5,424 bases of DNA, from the NCBI GenBank assembly GCA_003532195.1, contig DOFA01000210.1, forward strand, positions 21,557-26,980, read 5' to 3'. The position numbers and the translations under genes were made by a program. Under the pieces are notes generated by a model. The model was not told the DNA's origin. It ran no database searches and worked only from the letters and a program-made list of their open reading frames with translations. How positions within the stretch are numbered: position 1 is the stretch's first letter; the number at the start of each line of letters is the position of its first letter. The DNA is from Clostridiales bacterium (GTDB lineage Bacteria > Bacillota > Clostridia > Saccharofermentanales > UBA5734). Of this stretch, positions 1 through 5,424 are shown piece after piece.

Positions 1-1
1 T

Positions 2-1366
2 GGGTTCTGCACATCCAATCCAGAAACCTACCGGTTGTTGTTTGATTTTTACGACGACATCATCGACCGCTGCCTGGTTCCGAATCAGATCGACTGTTTC
101 CATATCGGCCTGGATGAAATCTTCGACGGGCCGGGACATCATGCGGAAGATATTTTCCGGATTCGTTCCCCCTGGTGCAAGTGCGGCGAATGCCAGAAAA
201 AAAGCCGCGCCGAGCTTTATATGGAGCACGCAGTCAAGCTGATCCGGCATTTGAAATCCCGCGGCATGAAAACGGTTTACATGTGCTATGACATGCTGAT
301 CCCGCATGATTACAATACCGGCACGGGCGATATCCTGGCCCAGTTCCAGGCCATGCTGCGCCAGGAAAATCTGCAGGATATCACCGTAGTTGACTGGTGG
401 AGCTATTGGAATCATCTGGAGCAGATGAATTTTCAGGCGATCAAACCGGATATCGGCCTGCGCTGTTCCGTCAAGCCCTGGAACGGGTACTTCCATTATT
501 CATTCGTGCAGGATGCTGTCGAGAATGTTTTCCTGCTCGCCCAGATGGCCCATTACGGTCCAGTCGAGGAACTGCAAGCTTACTGCGCTCCAGACGTCAG
601 TTATCAGCAAAACGACTGGGCCCAGGCGGCTTTTGCCTGGAATTTCAGCGGAACCGGCGGCGTCGACGGATTCCGACAGCGCTATGTCGAACATCTATGG
701 GGCAAACGGCCGGCAGAGTCGCGACGCGCGCTGGATTTGCTGAACGCGGCCGCCAGCACCGCCCCGCCTAGAAAATCGGGAAATGCGTCGGACCACGATC
801 CGCAAATCGATCGCTATACCCTGCTCTTTTATCGCCTGTCCTATTATGTCTACAGTTATGTCTCGACCGGCAAGCCCTACCCCCGGCGGTTCCCCGGCGA
901 AGCCATGACTTATGTCCTGGCCAATCGCGAGGAGTGCCAGGCCATGCTCAGCGACATAGCTGCGCTGGCCTGGGAAGCGCAATCCTTGTTTGCGGATCTG
1001 GCCCAGAATGAGCCAATGGCTGGTTCGCCAGCCGCCCGCTTTACCTATGAAGCAGAGAACATCCGCGTCCTGTCTGAGGATTTTCTGGCGCTGATTCGGA
1101 TGGATGAACTCGCCGGCGCGCGTGACTGGCCGGAAATAGCCAGGCTGGCCCGCCAGAGAAAGTCGGCCAACCTCGACTTGATGGCGCGCCTCGAGGCGAC
1201 CAAGGAGCATTTTCTGCTGGCCAGCCAGATGAGAAATCACAGCATCGTTATGCAATATTTTACCGATCTGGTAAACTATTTGGAGAATACACCCGAAAAT
1301 GAAGTGACTCTGGATTTTACCGACAATACACATTTTGCCAGCGAACAGTTCTGGTGGCTGCACTAA
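2..1366 (+). CDS. GH20-like glycoside hydrolase (beta-N-acetylhexosaminidase-type), 5' end missing
   Basis: The frame is open from the left edge (reading GFCTSNPETYR), so the TTG at 35 is internal and the true start lies upstream; 454 residues are visible. A HIGLDE motif (visible residues about 34-39; Asp-Glu codons at 113-118) matches the GH20 H-x-G-x-D-E signature, where Asp orients the substrate N-acetyl group and Glu is the acid/base. It is followed by a Cys cluster (WCKCGEC) and a helix-strand unit around residues 65-90 (GMKTVYMCYDML), as expected of a (beta/alpha)8 barrel. Barrel-like sequence continues through VDWWSYW and VKPWNGYFHYS to an AWNFSG segment near residue 215. The last ~220 residues look mostly helical and are unassigned. 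Known of the family: exo-cleavage of beta-linked GlcNAc/GalNAc. The sequence is divergent, so the substrate is uncertain. A signal peptide cannot be judged because the N-terminus is missing. The PHP gene follows after 24 nt, suggesting co-transcription. Confidence 0.75.
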   Translation, partial: GFCTSNPETYRLLFDFYDDIIDRCLVPNQIDCFHIGLDEIFDGPGHHAEDIFRIRSPWCKCGECQKKSRAELYMEHAVKLIRHLKSRGMKTVYMCYDMLIPHDYNTGTGDILAQFQAMLRQENLQDITVVDWWSYWNHLEQMNFQAIKPDIGLRCSVKPWNGYFHYSFVQDAVENVFLLAQMAHYGPVEELQAYCAPDVSYQQNDWAQAAFAWNFSGTGGVDGFRQRYVEHLWGKRPAESRRALDLLNAAASTAPPRKSGNASDHDPQIDRYTLLFYRLSYYVYSYVSTGKPYPRRFPGEAMTYVLANREECQAMLSDIAALAWEAQSLFADLAQNEPMAGSPAARFTYEAENIRVLSEDFLALIRMDELAGARDWPEIARLARQRKSANLDLMARLEATKEHFLLASQMRNHSIVMQYFTDLVNYLENTPENEVTLDFTDNTHFASEQFWWLH

Positions 1367-1376
1367 TTTCTACATT

Positions 1377-1383
1377 GAAAGGA
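1377..1383 (+). promoter_or_regulatory. Ribosome-binding site of the PHP gene
   Basis: GAAAGGA lies 7 nt before the ATG at 1391, in the 24-nt gap after the GH20-like gene. It supports that start. I see no promoter or terminator in this gap, so the two genes are probably read as one transcript. Confidence 0.6.
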
Positions 1384-1390
1384 TTTTACA

Positions 1391-2440
1391 ATGACAACCT
1401 TAGCGAGAGAATGCGATATAAAGTGCTTGATGGACAAGTACCGCAGTTGCCGGGCGTACCACGGTGAACTGCACGACCATGCCAATACCGGCGGAACCAG
1501 CGACGGAAAGTGTACATTGGCTCAGTGGAGAAACTCGCTAGCATCATTGAAGATGGATTTTGCCGCGATACTCGACCATCGGCAGGTGCGCCATATGTAC
1601 CTTCCGGACTGGGAAGACGGGCTGTTTATCGGCGGCTCAGAGCCGGGGACATTAATAGCGGACAGCAAGGCTGCAGAAAAGCAAATGCATTACAATATGA
1701 TTTTTTCCGGACCCAAGGATCTTGAAAATCTGCTGGCAGAATTTCCGGAGTTTGAATTTACGGGCGGTCCGGAGGGGCATTTTGGTTATCCGTCCTTTAC
1801 TCGTGCCCGGTTTTGCGAGCTCATCGATGCGGTCAAGGCCCACGGAGGCTTTTTCGTTTATCCGCACCCGAAGCTGTTAATGCGTTCCGACGACCCCTGT
1901 GATTATTGGTTCCGGGATGAAACCGGTATTGAAGTGTTCTATATGGATCTGGTAAACAAGGAAACCGAAGCAAACTACGCATTATGGGTGGATTTGCTGG
2001 CGCGGGGAAAGCGCGTGTGGGCTTGTGCCGGCGGAGATCTGCACGCTGAGGCAACGAATACGGCTCTGACAACGATCTACGCGGAAGAACACACTAATGA
2101 GGCATATATCCGGCACTTGCGGGTGGGCGATTTCACCTGCGGCCCGGTAGGTGTCCGCATGGTCATCGGCGATACAAAAACCGGCGGGCACGGCTGTTTT
2201 GCTGGCAAACAGCTTGTGGTCGGCGTCGGTGATTTCCATGTCAGCGTTATTAACACAACTCATACCTATCGCGTTGATTTAATCAACAATAACGGCGTTG
2301 TGTTCAGTGAAAAGGCGCCCTGCGATCAAGCTTCATTCTTTGCCATCGACGCCGGGGATTGTGACTTTTACCGCGCCGAAGTATGGGATGTCACCCGAGA
2401 GCTGCGCCTGGCCGTAGGAAATCCTATATGGAATGTGTGA
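1391..2440 (+). CDS. PHP-domain metal-dependent hydrolase (CehA/McbA-like)
   Basis: Complete 349-residue protein with its own ribosome-binding site. The PHP metal-site motifs appear in order: HGELHDH (H24, H28, H30), LDH (D62, H63), a Glu in GGSEPG (E84), H100 in MHYNMI, YPHP (H159) and GGDLH (D216, H218). PHP enzymes bind two or three metal ions and usually hydrolyse phosphoesters; CehA/McbA relatives also act on carbamate or other ester bonds. The PHP domain covers about residues 20-225. A C-terminal region of about 120 residues looks beta-rich (VVGVGDFHVSVINT, YRVDLINNNGVV) and ends in NPIWNV, a tail I associate with PHP proteins carrying an accessory beta-domain. No signal peptide or membrane segment is seen, so it is probably cytoplasmic. 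The pairing with a glycosidase suggests a role in glycan breakdown, but the substrate is unknown. Confidence 0.8.
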   Translation: MTTLARECDIKCLMDKYRSCRAYHGELHDHANTGGTSDGKCTLAQWRNSLASLKMDFAAILDHRQVRHMYLPDWEDGLFIGGSEPGTLIADSKAAEKQMHYNMIFSGPKDLENLLAEFPEFEFTGGPEGHFGYPSFTRARFCELIDAVKAHGGFFVYPHPKLLMRSDDPCDYWFRDETGIEVFYMDLVNKETEANYALWVDLLARGKRVWACAGGDLHAEATNTALTTIYAEEHTNEAYIRHLRVGDFTCGPVGVRMVIGDTKTGGHGCFAGKQLVVGVGDFHVSVINTTHTYRVDLINNNGVVFSEKAPCDQASFFAIDAGDCDFYRAEVWDVTRELRLAVGNPIWNV

Positions 2441-2601
2441 ACATGACGATGCCCGCACCGTAGCCGATACTGCCGCCCTGCAGGACAAATTGCTTCTCGC
2501 TCTGCTGCAGGGAGGTGTTTTCCGGGAATTCCTCCGGTTTCAGCTGCGGTCATTGCGTCCGGCATCTTGATTTTATGGCACAAATCGAGCACGGCAATCA
2601 A
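2424..2601 (-). pseudogene. Possible frameshifted small ORF or gene remnant after the MetH-activation-like gene
   Basis: Minus-strand coding-like sequence split over two frames. The first part begins at a TTG (2599-2601) overlapping the preceding TGA stop as TTGA, with AGGA 8 nt upstream, and reads IAVLDLCHKIKMPDAM. It then loses quality. From 2549 down to 2427 the neighbouring frame is open for 41 codons, contains QFVLQGGSIGYGAGIVMF, and ends at a TAG (2424-2426), overlapping the convergent PHP gene by 17 nt. By hand count 31 of these 41 codons end in G or C, like the genes upstream. Removing one base near 2551-2555 would join the parts into a protein of about 58 residues. I do not recognise the family. 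It could be a decayed gene end, a sequencing indel, a programmed frameshift, or chance. Confidence 0.3.
2476..2512. repeat. Inverted repeat, 8-bp perfect arms, in the convergent gap
   Basis: CCCTGCAG (2476-2483) and CTGCAGGG (2505-2512) are perfect reverse complements separated by 21 nt. The plus strand has only a short TTTT at 2518-2521 after it, and the minus strand has no T-run. It is at best a weak transcription terminator between the convergent groups, and it overlaps the coding-like minus-strand frame. Confidence 0.3.
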
Positions 2602-3308
2602 CGTATTAATCCTGCATGTTCCTCAATCTGATGCTGTGATGCTTCTTTTTCGTAAGGCGCCTGCCGGTTGGGACATTTGAGCAGCGGACAGAACCGGCAG
2701 TTATCAAAGTGAACTTTGCTGGAAAAGAAAAAGCCGGAAATGGATTTGGACGGGATCATCAGGCAGGATTCGGTCAGGGAAACGCCGATGTCGCGGGTAA
2801 CATCGCCAATCAGGGCAAAAAGTGATTTCTGGGCGGTGATCGGCCATTCGGCCAAGGATCCCGGGCTCATGTGCGACATATCGCGGGCCGGAAAATACTG
2901 CACCTGAGCCCGCCGGCGCAGGACGGCGGCGCATTTGACGAGGTACAGCTTCTTGATCTCGTCGGCCCAGTAGTGCTCCAGCGGATCGGAAAACCGGAGG
3001 GACCACTGTTCAAGCTCGGCGCCGCAGGTCACGACATAGGGAACGATGCGGTTCACCTGGTCCAGGTTCCGGCGCACCAGCGGCGAAACCAGTTTGTGCC
3101 CTTCGGCGATGACATAATCCTCGCCCTTTTCCTCAATTCCCGCCAGGCCATACACAAACTTGGGCAAGGCGCAGCCCCGGGCTTCCTGGAACATCCGCGC
3201 CACTTGCCGGTAATCCTCGTCGTCCGGATCGTCCGCAAGCCGGATGATCTTCAAAAGTTCTTCCAGTGCAATTTTGGTATCGGTAACCGGCACAATAAAT
3301 TTTTTCAT
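2598..3308 (-). CDS. Stand-alone MetH activation-domain-like protein (corrinoid-associated)
   Basis: A 236-residue protein, shorter than the ~330-residue C-terminal reactivation domain of cobalamin-dependent methionine synthase (MetH). The match lies in the second half: a SPGSLAEWPI..Q segment (residues 148-160), then IGVSLTES (174-181) and IPSKSISG (185-192), equivalent to the PGY and GVSLTES...SVSG blocks of MetH. In MetH this domain binds AdoMet and remethylates oxidised cob(II)alamin. Here the MetH R-x-A-P-G-Y motif appears as H-M-S-P-G-S (146-151), so AdoMet binding may differ. The C-terminus carries NCRFCPLLKCPNR (C204, C207, C212), a possible metal or Fe-S site. From memory, similar proteins occur near corrinoid methyltransferase genes; none is visible here. 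The N-terminal ~130 residues are mostly helical, with no signal peptide or membrane segment. Its start lies 12 nt after the kinase stop, with its own ribosome-binding site, so co-transcription with the kinase is likely. Confidence 0.75.
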   Translation of the reverse strand: MKKFIVPVTDTKIALEELLKIIRLADDPDDEDYRQVARMFQEARGCALPKFVYGLAGIEEKGEDYVIAEGHKLVSPLVRRNLDQVNRIVPYVVTCGAELEQWSLRFSDPLEHYWADEIKKLYLVKCAAVLRRRAQVQYFPARDMSHMSPGSLAEWPITAQKSLFALIGDVTRDIGVSLTESCLMIPSKSISGFFFSSKVHFDNCRFCPLLKCPNRQAPYEKEASQHQIEEHAGLIR

Positions 3309-3314
3309 AGAATG

Positions 3315-3319
3315 CCTCT
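3315..3319 (-). promoter_or_regulatory. Ribosome-binding site of the MetH-activation-like gene
   Basis: On the minus strand AGAGG lies 6 nt before the ATG at 3306-3308, inside the 12-nt gap after the kinase stop codon. It fixes the start and argues for translation from a shared transcript. Confidence 0.55.
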
Positions 3320-3320
3320 T

Positions 3321-4856
3321 TCAAACCAGCGGGCGGATGGCCTGGTAGAGCTTGCGGTATCGCTCGTAATAGACGCTGTAAGCTTCATGCTGCTCCCGGC
3401 GCGGCCAGAAAGTCTTTTGTACGCCGACCAGCGTCCGGGCCGCCTTTTCCAGATCATCATACACGCCGGTCGCCGCGCCGGTCAACAGGATCACGCCGAC
3501 CGTGCCTGCTTCAGCCACATCCATGCGGTGTACCGGCAGATTCAGGATATCTGCTTTCATTTGCAGCCAGAGCTCCGACTTGGCGCCGCCGCCGGTGGCG
3601 TGCAACGAGCTGATCTGGATGCCGGAATCCCGGAGCCGTTCAATATTCACGGCCATTTCATAGCCAACGCCTTCCAGGATGGCGCGGTACAGTTCGGCCG
3701 AACTGTTTTCCAGGGTCAGGCCGACGATGCCGCCTTTAGATCCCGTATCCATGTAGGGCGTGGCTGCACCGGCAAAATGGGGCAGCACCAGGATGCCCGT
3801 CGGCTTATCCGCCATTTGCGATTCCAGCTGGGCATAGACGGATATGCCTTTGGCCCGGGCAGTGGCCTGATCATTTCCAGCCAGCGTATCGAGAAACCAT
3901 TTGACCAGCGAACCGCCGGTAAATATGAAAGCGTAGCTGACATAAGTTCCTTTGTGCAGGAACGGCACCAGCGCGTAATTATTCTTTTGCAAACTGCCGC
4001 CGCGGTCATATTCCGTGAAAACCGGCGTCATGCATTCCACTGTACCTGAACCGTCCGTGGCCATTCCCGGTTTCAGCACGCCCGCTCCGACCGCGGCGGC
4101 GACCTGGTCATGGCAGCAAGCAACGACCGCGAGGCCGCGCGGCAAGCCCAGCCTTTCCGCCAGATCCGGCCGGATCGTGCCGGCCAGGGTGCCGGTCGGT
4201 ACGACCCGGGACATCCATTCCAAAGGAATTCCTGCCGCCTGCAGCAGTTCCCGGCTCCAGTCCAGGGTCCGGATATCAAAGGCCATGGTTCGCGCAGCCA
4301 GGGAATAATCAATCACCCGTTCGCCGGTCAGCAGATAGGCCACATAATCTTCCATCAGGAGGACCTGCCGGATCGCAGAAAAAACTTCCGGTTCGTGTTT
4401 GCGGATCCACATCAGCTTGGGCAGGCTGAACATGGAATGGGGCGCGACGCCGGTCGTAGCGCACAGCCAATCTTCGCCAAATTGCGCCTTCAGTTCGGCA
4501 ATCTCCTCGGTCCCCCGGGGGTCGGTATACATCATGGCCGGATAGAGCACCCGGTCGCCGTCTCCCAGCAGGACGAAGCTCTCGCCGAAGGTGGCGATGC
4601 CGACTGCACAGAGGCCGGGTTCCCTGGCCGCCGCTTCCCGGAGCAACGCCAGGACCGCCTCGCGGATCTGGTTCGCGTCGATTTCATGGGCGCTCAGGTG
4701 GCGGGAAACCGGATAATCCCGATAGCCGGTGTGCAGCAGATTTCCCTGCTCGTCGAAAACCGAAATCTTAGCGCCCGTGCTGCCGACGTCAATGCCGCCG
4801 ATTATTCTGCCGATAGAACTGCCGATAAAACTGCCGTTCTTGCCGCCGCCCGCCAT
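3321..4856 (-). CDS. FGGY-family carbohydrate kinase (xylulokinase/fuculokinase-like)
   Basis: Complete 511-residue kinase, the usual FGGY length. It should phosphorylate a sugar, probably a ketulose, using ATP in the cytoplasm. The N-terminal ATPase motif GGIDVGSTGAK (20-30) begins the first actin-like domain. Residues 142-154 (MFSLPKLMWIRKH) fit the first FGGY signature and 375-395 the second. CCHDQ holds the likely catalytic base D250. GSGTVE (269-274) and TGGGAKSELW (421-430) are the second-domain nucleotide-binding blocks. The ATG at 4856 has a strong GGAGG 6 nt upstream, so an unusual repeat-like N-terminal leader of about 17 residues (GSFI-GSSI-GRII) belongs to the protein. It lies 13 nt after an L-fucose-isomerase-family gene, making an isomerase-kinase pair; the substrate could be L-fuculose, a xylulose/ribulose or another ketulose. 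Sequence alone does not decide, so no symbol is given. Confidence 0.92.
   Translation of the reverse strand: MAGGGKNGSFIGSSIGRIIGGIDVGSTGAKISVFDEQGNLLHTGYRDYPVSRHLSAHEIDANQIREAVLALLREAAAREPGLCAVGIATFGESFVLLGDGDRVLYPAMMYTDPRGTEEIAELKAQFGEDWLCATTGVAPHSMFSLPKLMWIRKHEPEVFSAIRQVLLMEDYVAYLLTGERVIDYSLAARTMAFDIRTLDWSRELLQAAGIPLEWMSRVVPTGTLAGTIRPDLAERLGLPRGLAVVACCHDQVAAAVGAGVLKPGMATDGSGTVECMTPVFTEYDRGGSLQKNNYALVPFLHKGTYVSYAFIFTGGSLVKWFLDTLAGNDQATARAKGISVYAQLESQMADKPTGILVLPHFAGAATPYMDTGSKGGIVGLTLENSSAELYRAILEGVGYEMAVNIERLRDSGIQISSLHATGGGAKSELWLQMKADILNLPVHRMDVAEAGTVGVILLTGAATGVYDDLEKAARTLVGVQKTFWPRREQHEAYSVYYERYRKLYQAIRPLV
4800..4835 (-). repeat. Imperfect 12-bp tandem repeat in the kinase 5' end
   Basis: Three in-frame 12-bp units on the minus strand: GGCAGTTTTATC, GGCAGTTCTATC and GGCAGAATAATC, encoding GSFI, GSSI and GRII. 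Units 1 and 2 differ at one base; unit 3 differs from unit 2 at four. They lie just before the first beta-strand (GGIDVGS) and lengthen the N-terminus in steps of four residues. Confidence 0.6.
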
Positions 4857-4862
4857 AGGTAA

Positions 4863-4867
4863 CCTCC
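4863..4867 (-). promoter_or_regulatory. Ribosome-binding site of the kinase gene
   Basis: GGAGG on the minus strand, 6 nt before the kinase ATG and inside the 13-nt gap after the isomerase stop. A near-ideal Shine-Dalgarno site that confirms the long N-terminus. Confidence 0.75.
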
Positions 4868-4869
4868 GT

Positions 4870-5424
4870 TCAGATCTCGATCATCTCGTAGCCGAGATAG
4901 GTGGTGAAGGCTTCGCTGAGGATCGCCTGCATGTGGCCGACGCCGACGGTTGTGTGGTGCTTGAAGCCATTTCTGGCCAGCTTGATCAGCTTATTCTGCA
5001 AATCGGGGATCTCGGCCACGCCGCCGCAACCGAAGAAGCCGTCCTCAATCTCATCGTCGGTCATCCGCGCTTCCGCCGCATAGACTTTCAGCTTGCCGTC
5101 CTCGGTCATACAATTGGCAAAGGTCATCGGGAAGGCGCGGATCCGTCCCTCGTTCGTGCCCCAGCCGCTGCCGGGATCGCCTTTGGCGAACATCTTGTGT
5201 TCGGTAACCGTGCCCTTGCCGGTCATCAGGGACTGGGCGACCGGGCCGCAATGGAAAAGAACCACCTTGTCGGGATCTTCACCATAATTATTGTTCCAGT
5301 CGAGACAGGTCGACGGAACGCCCGAGGCCAGGTTCAGAGCGCGCATCGTGATCGCTGAACACACGTCGATCTCGCACGAAGCAACGATGCCCCGATCGTT
5401 CAGCTCGCTCAGGAGCACGCAGGG
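4870..5424 (-). CDS. L-fucose/L-arabinose isomerase-family protein, C-terminal part (5' end missing)
   Basis: The frame runs through the right edge (reading PCVLLSELNDRG), so the GTG at 5416-5418 is internal; 184 residues are visible of a protein normally about 450-600 long. The family interconverts aldoses and ketoses with a divalent metal, usually Mn2+. The visible part has SCEIDV (Glu at visible residue 18) and LDWNN (Asp 42), 24 residues apart, the same spacing as metal ligands E337 and D361 of E. coli FucI as I recall them. HHTTVGVGH near the C-terminus (His 156, 157, 164) can supply the third ligand, equivalent to FucI H528. FHCGPVA and GTNEGRIRAFPMTF also fit this fold. It is the first visible gene of the minus-strand operon and would make the ketulose for the kinase. 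The natural sugar cannot be fixed from the C-terminal third, so fucI or araA is not assigned. Confidence 0.82.
   Translation of the reverse strand, partial: PCVLLSELNDRGIVASCEIDVCSAITMRALNLASGVPSTCLDWNNNYGEDPDKVVLFHCGPVAQSLMTGKGTVTEHKMFAKGDPGSGWGTNEGRIRAFPMTFANCMTEDGKLKVYAAEARMTDDEIEDGFFGCGGVAEIPDLQNKLIKLARNGFKHHTTVGVGHMQAILSEAFTTYLGYEMIEI

Noticed and set aside
35..37. TTG as start codon of the GH20-like gene
   Set aside because: The frame is open to the window edge with family-like sequence before it and there is no Shine-Dalgarno site, so the gene is cut by the window.
695..1363. Minus-strand open frame of 222 codons opposite the GH20-like gene
   Set aside because: No motif, and it lies wholly within a plus-strand gene with recognisable GH20-like sequence.
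2522..2537. Short palindromic stretch with GGAATTCC between CCGG arms
   Set aside because: The arms are only 4 bp and no T-run follows, so it is probably chance and not a terminator or operator.
2871..4049. Long plus-strand open frame (392 codons) opposite the MetH-activation-like and kinase genes
   Set aside because: The minus strand has clear family motifs over the same bases. The plus-strand product has no recognisable domain and looks like the usual antisense frame of GC-rich genes.
4110..5358. Overlapping plus-strand open frames opposite the kinase and isomerase genes
   Set aside because: Both minus-strand genes have conserved motifs and proper ribosome-binding sites; the plus-strand frames show neither.
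5416..5418. GTG as start codon of the isomerase gene
   Set aside because: Only the C-terminal third of the family would be made, and the frame continues through the edge with family-like residues (PCVLLSELNDRG).

Overview
This 5.4 kb window is almost fully coding and looks like part of a carbohydrate-use region of a moderately GC-rich, free-living or gut bacterium. The gene types (a divergent GH20-like hydrolase, a PHP hydrolase, an L-fucose-isomerase-like enzyme, an FGGY kinase and a stand-alone MetH-activation-like protein) remind me of Lentisphaerota/Victivallales or other PVC bacteria, and less so of Clostridia. This is an impression from protein style, not a proven placement. No rRNA, tRNA, CRISPR array, insertion sequence or phage gene is visible.

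Layout: two convergent gene groups meet near position 2440. On the plus strand are the 3' part of a GH20-like glycosidase gene (2-1366, start outside the window) and, 24 nt later, a complete PHP-domain metallohydrolase gene (1391-2440). On the minus strand, read from right to left, are the 3' part of an L-fucose/L-arabinose-isomerase-family gene (4870-5424, start outside the window), an FGGY sugar kinase (3321-4856, 13 nt gap) and a small MetH-activation-domain-like protein (2598-3308, 12 nt gap). The tight spacing and good ribosome-binding sites make the minus-strand set a likely single operon. Between the two groups lies a 157-nt stretch. On the minus strand it holds coding-like sequence split over two frames, possibly a fourth operon gene that is frameshifted or decayed.

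How it may work together: the isomerase and kinase form the usual aldose -> ketulose -> ketulose phosphate pair. The GH20-like protein could release sugars from a glycan, and the PHP protein is probably a phosphoesterase or related hydrolase of unknown substrate. No transporter, aldolase or regulator is in the window, so the sugar cannot be named.

The most unusual point is a protein of the cobalamin-dependent methionine synthase reactivation fold as third gene of a sugar isomerase-kinase operon. Its AdoMet-site motif appears changed and it ends in a CxxCx4C motif. No corrinoid protein or methyltransferase is visible next to it.
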